Shown one piece after another: positions 48,864-57,869 of a DNA stretch of 64,000 nt. The notes beneath the pieces are model-generated. The model saw only the letters and a program-made list of their open reading frames with translations, ran no database searches and had not been told where the DNA came from. The DNA is taken from positions 1,860,001 to 1,924,000 of the forward strand of contig NZ_CP154857.1 in the NCBI RefSeq assembly GCF_039614715.1, given 5' to 3'. This DNA is from Microbacterium sp. AZCO (GTDB lineage: Bacteria > Actinomycetota > Actinomycetes > Actinomycetales > Microbacteriaceae). Position 1 is the first letter of the stretch. Each line of letters opens with the position of its first letter. A program made the position numbers and the translations under genes.

Positions 48864-50279
48864 TCATCGGCTCGGCGGCCCCGGAGAGCGCGCCATACGG
48901 ATGCGTCGGACAGCAGCGGTGACGCCGAGCGCCACCAGTATAGCCGTGACGGTGGCCGCCCCGAGCGGAAGGCTGCCGTACAGGAGGGTCTGGGTCGACG
49001 GCAGCAGCGGCGAGACCTGTGCGGTGACCGGATCGGCCGGCGGGAGCTGGTCGATCGTCACGGGCGACGCACTGGGCTGCGGCGCGGGATCGGCCGCCGC
49101 GCGACGGTAGAGCCGGATCCAGTCCTGCAGGCTCCCCATCGGGTTGGTCGCGACGCGCGGAACGGATGCCGAGACGGCGGCCGCGGCATCCACCAATCCG
49201 TATCCGTACAGCGGATCGGGCACGGCGGTCGCGCCGGCCGCCGGGCGCGCCGTCTTGATGATGCGGTTGATGACGTTGGCCGCGTCGAGCTCGGGATGCG
49301 CCGCCCGGACGAGCGCCGCGATGCCGGCCACGATCGGCGCAGCGCCGCTCGTGCCGTTCCAGAGGACGAGGCTGCCGTCGGCCGAGACGCCGACGAGGTC
49401 TTCGCTCGGTGCGGAGACGCCGATTGTGATGCCCTGCGTCGAGGCCTCGACGCTCGCCTTGCCCTGCGGGTCGACGCCCGCGACCGTGAGGACGCCCGGG
49501 ATCGTGGCGGGAGCCCCGACGCGGGTCGTGCCGCTTCCCCGGTTGCCGGCCGCGACCACGACCACGACGTCGTGCTGGAAGGCGTAGAGGAACGCCTCGT
49601 CCCAGCTCTCGTCCCAATCGGGGGTGTTGGTGGTGAGCGAGAGGTTGATGACCTTCGCGCCGTTGTCCACCGCCCAGTGCAGCGCCTCGGCGATCTGGTC
49701 GGTGAAGGGCACGGCGGCGCCGGATCCGAAGCCGACGGAGACCGAGAGCAGCTGCGCCTCCGGTGCGACGCCGATCATGCCGGTCCCGGGGCCGGTTCCG
49801 CGGGCCGCGGCGAGCGAGGCGACCCAGCTGCCGTGATTGGCGTCGACGGCGCCCACGGGCGTGCGGCCGTCGGGAGTGCCCTGTCCCGAGACGTCGGTTC
49901 CGCCGACGACGGCGCCCTCGAACTCGACGGGGCCCTTGCCGATGCCCGTGTCGACGATCGCGATCTTCACGCCCGCGCCGCGGGTCGTCGCCCACGCCGT
50001 GCGGATCCCGTAGTCGTCGAGCCAGTACTCGGCGGACCGCACCTGATCGTCGGCGGAGGCCGCGACAGCGGAGAGGGATGCCGCCTGCCCGGCGCCCCGC
50101 GGAGACGCCGGCTCTCCAGCGAGCTGCGGAGACGCGTGGAGCTCGGCGCCCTGCGGGGACGCCTGGAGCCCGGCGGCGCGCACCGCCAGCACGCTCGCCG
50201 CGGCCGGCGCGATCGTGAGCGCGCCCGCGAGGAGGGTCGCGAGCGCCGCCCCGAGGGTTGCGCCGACGAGGCGTCTCAC
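48864..50279 (-). CDS. S8 serine protease, mycosin-like, membrane-anchored
   Basis: An exported subtilase of 471 residues. It has an N-terminal signal or anchor (about residues 3-28) and a C-terminal membrane helix (about 435-456, LPLGAATVTAILVALGVTAA) with a short basic tail, the layout of type VII secretion mycosins. Catalytic Asp is in KIAIVDTGIG, His in DANHGSWVASL, the oxyanion Asn in VVAAGNRGSG and Ser in WNGTSGAAPIVAG. A repeat-like stretch with LQASPQ, LHASPQ and PASPRG lies after the signal. No other type VII genes are in the window. GTG 50279 overlaps the DUF501 stop (GTGA), so it is coupled to that gene. Confidence 0.9.
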   Translation of the reverse strand: MRRLVGATLGAALATLLAGALTIAPAAASVLAVRAAGLQASPQGAELHASPQLAGEPASPRGAGQAASLSAVAASADDQVRSAEYWLDDYGIRTAWATTRGAGVKIAIVDTGIGKGPVEFEGAVVGGTDVSGQGTPDGRTPVGAVDANHGSWVASLAAARGTGPGTGMIGVAPEAQLLSVSVGFGSGAAVPFTDQIAEALHWAVDNGAKVINLSLTTNTPDWDESWDEAFLYAFQHDVVVVVAAGNRGSGTTRVGAPATIPGVLTVAGVDPQGKASVEASTQGITIGVSAPSEDLVGVSADGSLVLWNGTSGAAPIVAGIAALVRAAHPELDAANVINRIIKTARPAAGATAVPDPLYGYGLVDAAAAVSASVPRVATNPMGSLQDWIRLYRRAAADPAPQPSASPVTIDQLPPADPVTAQVSPLLPSTQTLLYGSLPLGAATVTAILVALGVTAAVRRIRMARSPGPPSR

Positions 50280-50791
50280 CCCGCGGCCCCCGGCTGGGCG
50301 CACACGCAGCGCTCCGGCGACCAGGTCGAGAGCGCCAGCGCCCTGTCGCCGATCGGGTTGACCCCGGGGCCGGCGGCGAGCGCGTGGGCCGCGAGCGCGT
50401 GCAGGCACTTGACGCGCGTCGGCATGCCTCCCGCGGATATGCCGTCGATCTCCTCGACCTCGCCGAACAGGGCACGGTCGCGGAGATACGCCTCGTGCGC
50501 CGCGGTGTAGGCCGCCGCGACGTCCTCGTCGGCGAGCTCCTCGGCCAGCACAGGCATGACGTGATCGGCCTCGAGCATCGACATGGCGGCGGTCGCGGCG
50601 GGGTGCGAGAGGTAGTAGAAGGTCGGGAACGGCGTTCCGTCGGGGAGGCGCGGGGAGGTGGCCGCCACCGTGGGATTGCCGCAGACGCAGCGGGCCGCGA
50701 TCCCGACGACGCCGCGCGCGGGCCGTCCGAGCTGCTCGCGGAGCACCGCGAGATCGGCGTCGCTGACGGGCGGGAAGGGCGGCGTGGTCAC
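50276..50791 (-). CDS. DUF501 domain protein
   Basis: A 171-residue cytosolic protein. Family landmarks are LREQLGRPARGVVGIAARCV near the start, FPTFYYLSHPAATAAMSMLE in the middle, and GISAGGMPTRVKCLHALAAH followed by GVNPIGDRAL near the end. Three Cys, CVCG and KCLH plus a C-terminal CVC, could bind metal. DUF501 is typical of Actinobacteria and lies next to eno and divIC; its function is unknown. Start GTG 50791 lies six bases after TAGCCT. The stop overlaps the start of the mycosin-like protease gene. Confidence 0.92.
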   Translation of the reverse strand: MTTPPFPPVSDADLAVLREQLGRPARGVVGIAARCVCGNPTVAATSPRLPDGTPFPTFYYLSHPAATAAMSMLEADHVMPVLAEELADEDVAAAYTAAHEAYLRDRALFGEVEEIDGISAGGMPTRVKCLHALAAHALAAGPGVNPIGDRALALSTWSPERCVCAQPGAAG

Positions 50792-50797
50792 CCCGAA

Positions 50798-50803
50798 AGG
50801 CTA
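50798..50803 (-). promoter_or_regulatory. -10 hexamer of the DUF501/protease unit, leaderless
   Basis: TAGCCT on the minus strand, six bases before the GTG start at 50791. It lies between the divIC stop and DUF501, so this pair can be transcribed apart from eno and divIC. Confidence 0.55.
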
Positions 50804-50828
50804 CCGTCGCACGCTGGAGAGCGGCTGA

Positions 50829-51395
50829 TCAGCCCGCCGTGGGCGTCGCGCCCGGCGTGCCGGAGGGCGACTGGTCGGGCACGCCGATGCTCGGGGTCGT
50901 CGTGACGGTCTGGGCGAGGCCCGCCTCCGTCACGGAGCGCACGAGCTGCGTCATCCAGTCGGTCTTCGTCTCGACGACCTCGTCACTCACCGGCGCCGCC
51001 TCCTGCGGCACCTGCGCCGCGGTGAGGTCGTTGTCGACGAGATAGACGACCTCGCCGGGCTTGACGTAGTACAGCCTCTCCCGCGCCTGCGTCGTGATGT
51101 ACGCCGGATCCCGCCACCGGTCGCGCTGCGCCTGGAGGTCGGCGACCTCCTCCTGGCTGAGCTTCACCGACGCCGCGAGCGCGGCGATCTGCTGGCGCTG
51201 GTCGACGTAGGTGCCGATCGTCGGCACGAGCACGAACGCGGCGAGCACGACGAGGCCGAGCATGATGACCATGAAGCCCGAGAGACGGATGCCGCCGAGC
51301 CACTCGCGCACGTCGACCTGACGCCGCTCGCGGACCGGGCGCTCCGACCGCGGCGGCCGGCGGGTACGAGAAGGGGGAGCCGCCCCAGTGGCCAC
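50829..51395 (-). CDS. divIC: Septum formation initiator family protein (FtsB/DivIC)
   Basis: A division protein of 188 residues. An Arg-rich cytoplasmic N-terminus is followed by one membrane helix (about residues 39-60, GFMVIMLGLVVLAAFVLVPT), then a periplasmic-side coiled coil (QRQQIAALAASVKLSQEEVA, DLQAQRDRW). The family motif DPAYITTQARERLYYVKPGE follows, then a Thr/Pro-rich tail. It should bind FtsL and FtsQ homologues at the septum. GTG 51395 has AGGGGGAG directly upstream, but both sit in a strong hairpin; a later in-frame GTG (VREWLGG, about residue 29) could be used instead. It follows eno, as in mycobacteria. Confidence 0.9.
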   Translation of the reverse strand: MATGAAPPSRTRRPPRSERPVRERRQVDVREWLGGIRLSGFMVIMLGLVVLAAFVLVPTIGTYVDQRQQIAALAASVKLSQEEVADLQAQRDRWRDPAYITTQARERLYYVKPGEVVYLVDNDLTAAQVPQEAAPVSDEVVETKTDWMTQLVRSVTEAGLAQTVTTTPSIGVPDQSPSGTPGATPTAG

Positions 51396-51404
51396 GGCTC
51401 CCCC
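51373..51404 (-). promoter_or_regulatory. Hairpin covering the divIC ribosome-binding site
   Basis: GGGGGAGCCG (51373-51382) pairs perfectly with CGGCTCCCCC (51395-51404), and flanking CGAGA/TCTCG extends the stem with one bulge. In the divIC mRNA the first strand includes the purine-rich ribosome-binding site and the start codon lies at the loop edge. It may reduce divIC translation, or act as a terminator after eno. A second, weaker hairpin (GCCCGC/GCGGGC, 51432-51447) lies closer to the eno stop. Confidence 0.55.
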
Positions 51405-51485
51405 TCTCGTCGGCCGGTCGTGAGGGTTTCCGCCCGCTCTCGCGGGCCGTTCCTCAGCCGGCTCTTCGTCACTCTGTCGGTGCGC

Positions 51486-52901
<1,416 letters not shown>

Positions 52902-53570
52902 TCAGACGACGAGGGCGATCGCGACGCCGTCCCAGCCTTTCGCGTCGAGCGTCTGCAGCGCCGTCGCGTCGAAACGCGGGTCGCGGGCGAGCAGTTCGAG
53001 CCCGCGCTGCGTTCCGATGACCTGCGGCTCCATCGCGGCCGGATCGGCGACTCGTCCACCGCGGCCCACGTTGTCGACGACGACGACGGTGCCCGGATGA
53101 CCCAGCCTCGCCGCCCAGTCGAGATAGACGGCGTTGGACTCCTTGTCGGCGTCGATGAACACGAAGTCGAACGGCTCGTCGTCGACGAGCGTCGGCAGCA
53201 CGTCGGCGGCGCGCCCGAGCCGGATCTCGACCTTGCCGCCGACACCCGCGCGGTCGAGGTTGGCGCGGGCGACCTCGGCATTGCGCGGCTCGGCCTCGAT
53301 CGTCACGACCTGTCCGTCGTCCGGGATGCCGCGGGCGAGCCAGATCGTCGAGTATGCGCCCAGCGTGCCGATCTCGAGCACACGCCGCGCGTGGGACATG
53401 CGGGCGAGCAGGTGCAGGAGCTTGCCGTTGACCGGCGCCACCTCGATCGCGGGGAGCCCCGCCGCTCCCTGATCGGCGACGGCCGCATCGAGCGCGGAGT
53501 CGTGCCCCACGAGGGTGTCGGCGAAGTAGGCGTCGAGACGCCGCCAGGCGTCGGGAGTCGGGTCGGCCAT
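52902..53570 (-). CDS. O-methyltransferase (catechol OMT-like, family 3)
   Basis: A SAM-dependent O-methyltransferase of 222 residues. The SAM motif is RRVLEIGTLGAYSTIWLARG (about residues 62-81). VVTIEAEPRNAEVARANL gives motif II, and FDFVFIDADKESNAVYLDW is the metal- and substrate-binding Asp-Ala-Asp-Lys motif of cation-dependent enzymes. VVVDNVGRGGRV is the second metal site. Phenolic substrates are typical, but the substrate here is unknown. ATG 53570 is taken as start; a TTG at 53606 is possible. It follows the DUF1648 gene by 46 bases on the same strand. Confidence 0.89.
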   Translation of the reverse strand: MADPTPDAWRRLDAYFADTLVGHDSALDAAVADQGAAGLPAIEVAPVNGKLLHLLARMSHARRVLEIGTLGAYSTIWLARGIPDDGQVVTIEAEPRNAEVARANLDRAGVGGKVEIRLGRAADVLPTLVDDEPFDFVFIDADKESNAVYLDWAARLGHPGTVVVVDNVGRGGRVADPAAMEPQVIGTQRGLELLARDPRFDATALQTLDAKGWDGVAIALVV

Positions 53571-53616
53571 GGGCTTCAGCCAACCGTCGCCGGCGACGTC
53601 CGTCAACCCTGCGAGA

Positions 53617-54627
53617 TCAGCGAGCGGCGGTCGTCCGGGAGCGCGCGGCGAGCGCCTCGAGCAGCGCGGCGCCCGTGGCCGCGTCGTCGACGCTCACGAC
53701 GAACCGGCGCTTCTCCCCGCGCCAGACCTCGATCGCCTCGCCCGCGCGCATGACGATGCCGAAGCGGCCAGGGACGAGTCGGATGCCCCACCCGCCGAAC
53801 TCTCCCATGGGGGCGACCTCGACGGCCGCCGCACGCGCGACCTCGCCGAGCGGTACGCGGAAGCGCGGGAGGCCCAGCACCGACCGCACCTCGAGCCCGG
53901 ACTCGTCGACGCGCACGTGGAAGGCGACGGTGGTGGCGGAGAGCACGACGAGGATCACCGTGACGCCCGCGAGGATCCACACGAGACCCGCCTCGGCGCC
54001 GGAGAGGTAGGCGGCGACCGCGGTGATCGCGACCAGGAGCGTGCCGAGCGCGATGGCCGCCGTCGCGCCGCGGCCGAGGGAGGTGGTCCGCATCCACACC
54101 GCGCGCTCCCCCGGTCGCAGCGTGATCGGGGTCGCGGGGAGCGTCGTCGGCGCGGGCTGGTCGACGTGCGGCTGGAGGAACCAGCCTGCGACGCCCGCAC
54201 CGGCACCGGCGAGGACCGCGCCGATGATGGCCGGCCACACGGCCTCGACGTCGCTCGCGTCGGCGAGGCCGACCTGCATCACGAGGAGCCACGTCAGCAT
54301 GACCCCGAGGAACGCGGCGAGCCCGAGCGACGTCGCCCCCATGAAGCGGTAGGTGGGTCCGCCGTGCCCGCGGCGCAGTCCGGGCAGGCTCGCGAGCGAC
54401 AGCAGCAGCGGCAGACCGCCGGCGAGCAGGAGCGTCATGACCGGGTACAGCCAGGGACTCGCGAATCCGTCGGCGACACCCTGTGCGCTCCAGTGCACGG
54501 CGACGGGGTCGGGCACCCGCGGGAGCACGACGAGCTGAGTGACGACGGCGACGACAGCGAGCACGACGGGGAGCACGACCCCGACGAGGACGAAGCGGGA
54601 CAGGGCGCGCGAACGGTCAGCGGCCAT
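53617..54627 (-). CDS. DUF1648-containing membrane protein
   Basis: A 336-residue membrane protein with about seven hydrophobic segments. The N-terminal part carries the DUF1648 motif: a helix, then LPRVPDPVAVHWSAQGVADGF (the VPxHxxxxG-type core, about residues 36-55). Three to four helices follow to residue 165, then two more near residues 190-235. The cytoplasmic C-terminal part has a PH-like strand-rich domain (VRVDESGLEVRSVLGLPRFR). It is a typical partner of YtrA-type GntR regulators, which control membrane stress functions. ATG 54627 has AAGGAG seven bases upstream and overlaps the GntR gene by 11 bp. Confidence 0.87.
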   Translation of the reverse strand: MAADRSRALSRFVLVGVVLPVVLAVVAVVTQLVVLPRVPDPVAVHWSAQGVADGFASPWLYPVMTLLLAGGLPLLLSLASLPGLRRGHGGPTYRFMGATSLGLAAFLGVMLTWLLVMQVGLADASDVEAVWPAIIGAVLAGAGAGVAGWFLQPHVDQPAPTTLPATPITLRPGERAVWMRTTSLGRGATAAIALGTLLVAITAVAAYLSGAEAGLVWILAGVTVILVVLSATTVAFHVRVDESGLEVRSVLGLPRFRVPLGEVARAAAVEVAPMGEFGGWGIRLVPGRFGIVMRAGEAIEVWRGEKRRFVVSVDDAATGAALLEALAARSRTTAAR

Positions 54628-54973
54628 CGGCGGTCTCCTTCACGAGAGAGGCGAGAGTGTCCGGCGAGAGCCCCAGACGACGCGCTTTGGCGGCAAGGGC
54701 GACGACGTCGGCATGGAGCTCGGCGAGGGGGGTGGCGGCATCCGTCACGGTCGCGCCCCTCCCCCGTCGCATCTCGACGAGACCCTCGTCGCGCAGCTCC
54801 TGGTACGCCCGCAGGACGGTGTGGAGGTTCACCCCCAGCGCGCCGGCCACGTCGCGGGCCGCGGGGAGCCGGTCGCCGGGACGCAGTCGCGCCGCCGCGA
54901 GGTCGGCGCGGATCGACGCCGCGATCTGGTCGAAGATCGCGGCATCGCTCTGCGGATCGAGACGGATGAGCAC
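54617..54973 (-). CDS. GntR family transcriptional regulator, YtrA subfamily
   Basis: A short GntR repressor of 118 residues. The N-terminal winged helix-turn-helix (about residues 12-75) reads IFDQIAASIRADLAAARLRP, LPAARDVAGALGVNLHTVLR, AYQELRDEGLVEMRRGRGAT. A 40-residue helical C-terminal part replaces a full effector domain, as in YtrA. The partner membrane gene overlaps its 3' end by 11 bp. Start GTG 54973 lies six bases after TAGAAT, and a small inverted repeat overlaps that promoter, so autorepression is likely. Confidence 0.92.
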   Translation of the reverse strand: MLIRLDPQSDAAIFDQIAASIRADLAAARLRPGDRLPAARDVAGALGVNLHTVLRAYQELRDEGLVEMRRGRGATVTDAATPLAELHADVVALAAKARRLGLSPDTLASLVKETADGR

Positions 54974-54979
54974 GGGACT

Positions 54980-54997
54980 ATTCTATAGCAACTAGAA
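54980..54997 (-). promoter_or_regulatory. Promoter and putative operator of the GntR/DUF1648 operon
   Basis: On the minus strand TAGAAT (54985-54980) lies six bases before the GTG start at 54973. The inverted repeat TTCTA (54981-54985) / TAGAA (54993-54997), with a seven-base spacer, overlaps this -10. YtrA-type regulators bind such AT-rich repeats in their own promoters. The A+T-rich patch is unusual in this window. Confidence 0.6.
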
Positions 54998-55058
54998 CAG
55001 TTGTGATGTGCCCACAATCGACGTGCGCAGCATCCATCGCCTTGGCACACTGTCGCGC

Positions 55059-55532
55059 ATGCGCATCACCCCTCGACGGCTCGCGATCGGCATGAGCCTG
55101 TGGATCCCCAACCTCTTCAGCGGCATCCGGGTGAAGCGGTTCTCCGACGACTGGACGCGCGCGACCGTCGAGCTGCACGTCAACGTCTTCACACGCAATT
55201 ACGTCAAGACGGCGTTCGGCGGGTCGATGTCGGCGATGACCGATCCCTACTTCTTCATGCTCGTCATGCACCAGCTCGGCCGGGACTACGTCGTGTGGGA
55301 CACGCGCGGCGAGATCGAATTCCTCAAGCCGGGTCGGGGCGTTCTGACGGCCCGGTTCGAGGTGCCGCGCGAGAAGGCCGAGGAGCTGCGGGCGCGGGCG
55401 CGAGGCGGCGCCAGGGTGCTCGAGTGGTTCGAGACGGAGATCCGGGATGCCTCCGGCGACGTCGTCGCGCGGGTGCGGCGCGAGGTCTACGTGCGCGAGA
55501 AGCGGCGCGTCACCGAGGCCGCGGGGGTGTAG
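55059..55532 (+). CDS. DUF4442 (hotdog-fold thioesterase-like) protein
   Basis: A 157-residue protein of the DUF4442 family, which has a hotdog fold related to acyl-CoA thioesterases. MRITPRRLAIGMSLWIPNLF starts the domain. The conserved middle is NYVKTAFGGSMSAMTDPYFF, with the Gly-Gly and the following helix at the usual place of the thioesterase site. RDYVVWDTRGEIEFLKPGRG follows. ATG 55059 is preferred because CACACT lies seven bases upstream; an earlier GTG at 55008 is close to the divergent GntR operator. Acyl substrate and role are unknown. Confidence 0.83.
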   Translation: MRITPRRLAIGMSLWIPNLFSGIRVKRFSDDWTRATVELHVNVFTRNYVKTAFGGSMSAMTDPYFFMLVMHQLGRDYVVWDTRGEIEFLKPGRGVLTARFEVPREKAEELRARARGGARVLEWFETEIRDASGDVVARVRREVYVREKRRVTEAAGV

Positions 55533-55593
55533 GTCGCTGCGAGAGGCCGCCGTCGGTCGGCGCGGCTGGGGGCGCCGCGCATGAGGGCTTCGG

Positions 55594-56403
55594 TCAGCTC
55601 GGGCTGAGCGGCGCCGCGGCGCTCGCCGCCGCGGCCACGACCGCGGGCAGGAGCGCGTCCGCCGTGCGGCGGTAGCCGAGGGCGCTCGGATGGAACCGGT
55701 CGACGCTGAACATCTCCTCGGGATGCGAGACGAACAGGTGCCCGACGGCTCTGCGCAGCGACACGGGCCGCGCGCCTGCGCGGAGTGCGGCCGATGCCTG
55801 CGCCATCGCGAGCCGGCGCGACTGCCGTCCGCCGAGTGCGCGGAGCGGCTGCGGCACGGGCCGGAGGGCCCCGAGGTCGGGACACGTGCCCACCACGACG
55901 CCCGCGCCGAGTCCGCGCAGTCGCGCGACGACGGCCTCGAGCTCCGCGGCCGACGCCGCGATGGGGATGCGATGCGTGACGTCGTTGCCGCCGACGACGA
56001 TGACGGCCACGTGCGGGCGGTAGCCGGCGGGCAGGGCCTCGAGCTGCGCCGCGAGCATCGACGTCTCGGCGCCGACGACGGCGGCCGTGCGCAGCCGCAC
56101 GGGGCGGTCCAGCGCGCGGGCGAGGCGCTTGGCGATCCGGGCGCCGAGGGTCTCCTTGCGGTGTTGCGCGCCGAGGCCCGCGGCGATGGAGTCGCCGAGC
56201 AGCAGCAGGTCGATCGGCTCACCGCCGAGCCCCCCGCGCCAGACGCGATCGGCATCGAGGGCCTCCTCGCCGAGCGGCTTGCCGATGCGGCGGCGGGCGA
56301 TGGCCGCCTGCCGATCGAGCAGCGTGCGAGCCCCGACCACGACCGCGCTCACGCCCACGACCGTGCCCGCGGTCGTGAGGACGGCTGTCCGCGAACGGCT
56401 CAC
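55594..56403 (-). CDS. SGNH/GDSL hydrolase family protein
   Basis: An esterase-like hydrolase of about 269 residues with one N-terminal hydrophobic segment (AVLTTAGTVVGVSAVVVGAR), so probably anchored or exported. The SGNH blocks are IDLLLLGDSIAAGLGA (catalytic Ser), AETSMLAAQLEALP (Gly block region), VAVIVVGGNDVTH (Asn) and FSVDRFHPSALGYRRTAD (Asp-x-x-His). The start is uncertain: GTG 56403 places the hydrophobic segment near the N-terminus and has TCGAAT six bases upstream; an ATG at 56478 gives 25 more residues. Substrate is unknown; such proteins often act on acetyl esters of wall polymers. Confidence 0.83.
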   Translation of the reverse strand: MSRSRTAVLTTAGTVVGVSAVVVGARTLLDRQAAIARRRIGKPLGEEALDADRVWRGGLGGEPIDLLLLGDSIAAGLGAQHRKETLGARIAKRLARALDRPVRLRTAAVVGAETSMLAAQLEALPAGYRPHVAVIVVGGNDVTHRIPIAASAAELEAVVARLRGLGAGVVVGTCPDLGALRPVPQPLRALGGRQSRRLAMAQASAALRAGARPVSLRRAVGHLFVSHPEEMFSVDRFHPSALGYRRTADALLPAVVAAAASAAAPLSPS

Positions 56404-56524
56404 GGGCCGATTCGACGCCGTCCGGGTGAACGGCCGGTGACCGGCGGGCGGCACCGGCGTGCACGGCGGAATGCGCATCGGCTCGAGATGCGGCCCCCGG
56501 ACGCCCGCCCACCGGGGCCGTCAC

Positions 56525-56530
56525 TAGATT
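56525..56530 (+). promoter_or_regulatory. -10 hexamer of the APC permease gene, leaderless
   Basis: TAGATT, six bases before the GTG start at 56537. The intervening CGAGGA could be mistaken for a ribosome-binding site but lies directly against the start codon. Confidence 0.6.
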
Positions 56531-56536
56531 CGAGGA

Positions 56537-57787
56537 GTGAGCTCACCCGGCCTGACCCGACGCCTCGGACTCGGTGACGCCGTCTTCATCGGCCTGGGCT
56601 CGATGATCGGCGCGGGCGTCTTCTCGGCCTTCGCCCCGGCGGCTGCGGCGGCGGGGTCCGGACTCCTCATCGGGCTGGCCCTCGCGGCGATCGTCGCCTT
56701 CGGCAACGCGACGTCGTCGGCGCAGCTGGCCGCCGTGCACCCCACCTCGGGCGGCACGTACGCATACGGGCGGGCGGAGCTGGGACCGTGGTGGGGATTC
56801 ATCGCGGGCTGGGGGTTCGTCATCGGCAAGACGGCGAGCTGCGCCGCCATGGCACTGACCTTCGCCGCGTATGCCGCCCCTGCCGGCTGGGAGCGGTCGG
56901 TCGCGATCCTCGCGGTCGCGGCGCTCATCACGGTCAACCTCTTCGGAGTCACGCGGACGGCGCAGCTCACCCGCGTCATCGTGGTCGTCGTGCTCGCGAC
57001 TCTGGCCGTCGCCGTCACGGCGGGACTCTCGGCACCGGACTCCCCCGCCTGGTTGAGCGGAGAGGGTCTCACGGCGAGCGGCTGGTACGGCATCCTGCAG
57101 TCCGGCGGCCTGCTGTTCTTCGCCTTCGCGGGGTACGCGCGCATCGCCACGATGGGCGAAGAGGTCCGCGATCCCGCGCGCACGATCCCGCGCGCCATCA
57201 TCCTCGCCTTCCTCGGAGCGCTCGTCGTCTACGCGGCGGTCGCCGTGACCGTGCTGTCGTCCCTCGGGCCGGAGGGTGCCGCGGCATCGACGGAACCGGT
57301 CGCGGCAGCCGTCGCCGCGTCCGGCTGGAGGTGGGCCGAGCCGATCGTGCGCATCGGCGCCGCGTTCGCGTCACTCGGAGCGCTCCTCGCACTCGTCGCG
57401 GGGATCGGCCGCACGAGCTTCGCGATGGCGCGCGAGGGCGACCTGCCCCGGTTCCTCGCGGCGGTCCACCCGCGGTCGCACGTGCCGCACCGCGCCGAGC
57501 TCGTGCTGGGCGCGGTCGTCATCGTGCTGGTGGCGGTCGTCGACCTCCGCGGCGCGATCGGCTTCTCGTCGTTCGGCGTGCTGCTGTACTACCTCGTGGC
57601 CAACATCGCGGCGTTCCGCCAGGGACGCGACGTGCGCCGCTATCCACGGGCGCTGCAGATGGTGGGCGGCGTGGGCTGCGTCATCCTGTCGATCACGCTC
57701 CCCTGGCAGAGCGTGCTGGCCGGCGTGGCGGTGGTGGTGGTCGGCGTCGTGTACCGCGCCGTGCGGCTGCGCGTTCAGCGCGCGTGA
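56537..57787 (+). CDS. APC family permease
   Basis: An amino acid-polyamine-organocation transporter of 416 residues with about eleven to twelve membrane helices. LGDAVFIGLGSMIGAGVFSA near the N-terminus is the unwound first helix of the family. FFAFAGYARIATMGEEVRDP near residue 200 is helix 6 and its following loop. SFAMAREGDLPRFLAAVHPR near residue 300 and VPHRAELVLGAVVIVL are typical of the YhdG/CAT-like branch. The substrate is unknown. It is shorter than the 447-residue permease at 2.7-4.1 kb and not closely similar to it. Start GTG 56537 is leaderless by pattern. Confidence 0.9.
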   Translation: MSSPGLTRRLGLGDAVFIGLGSMIGAGVFSAFAPAAAAAGSGLLIGLALAAIVAFGNATSSAQLAAVHPTSGGTYAYGRAELGPWWGFIAGWGFVIGKTASCAAMALTFAAYAAPAGWERSVAILAVAALITVNLFGVTRTAQLTRVIVVVVLATLAVAVTAGLSAPDSPAWLSGEGLTASGWYGILQSGGLLFFAFAGYARIATMGEEVRDPARTIPRAIILAFLGALVVYAAVAVTVLSSLGPEGAAASTEPVAAAVAASGWRWAEPIVRIGAAFASLGALLALVAGIGRTSFAMAREGDLPRFLAAVHPRSHVPHRAELVLGAVVIVLVAVVDLRGAIGFSSFGVLLYYLVANIAAFRQGRDVRRYPRALQMVGGVGCVILSITLPWQSVLAGVAVVVVGVVYRAVRLRVQRA

Positions 57788-57869
57788 GAACACACTTTCC
57801 GCGCCGAACACCACGGGCCGCGAGGTCTGCCGCGCCGAGGATGGTTTCTCGCGCGCGATGCGGGCACGG

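Noticed and set aside
48864..50279. A type VII secretion locus
   Set aside because: Only a mycosin-like protease is present; no EccB, EccC, EccD, EccE or Esx-type genes lie in the window.
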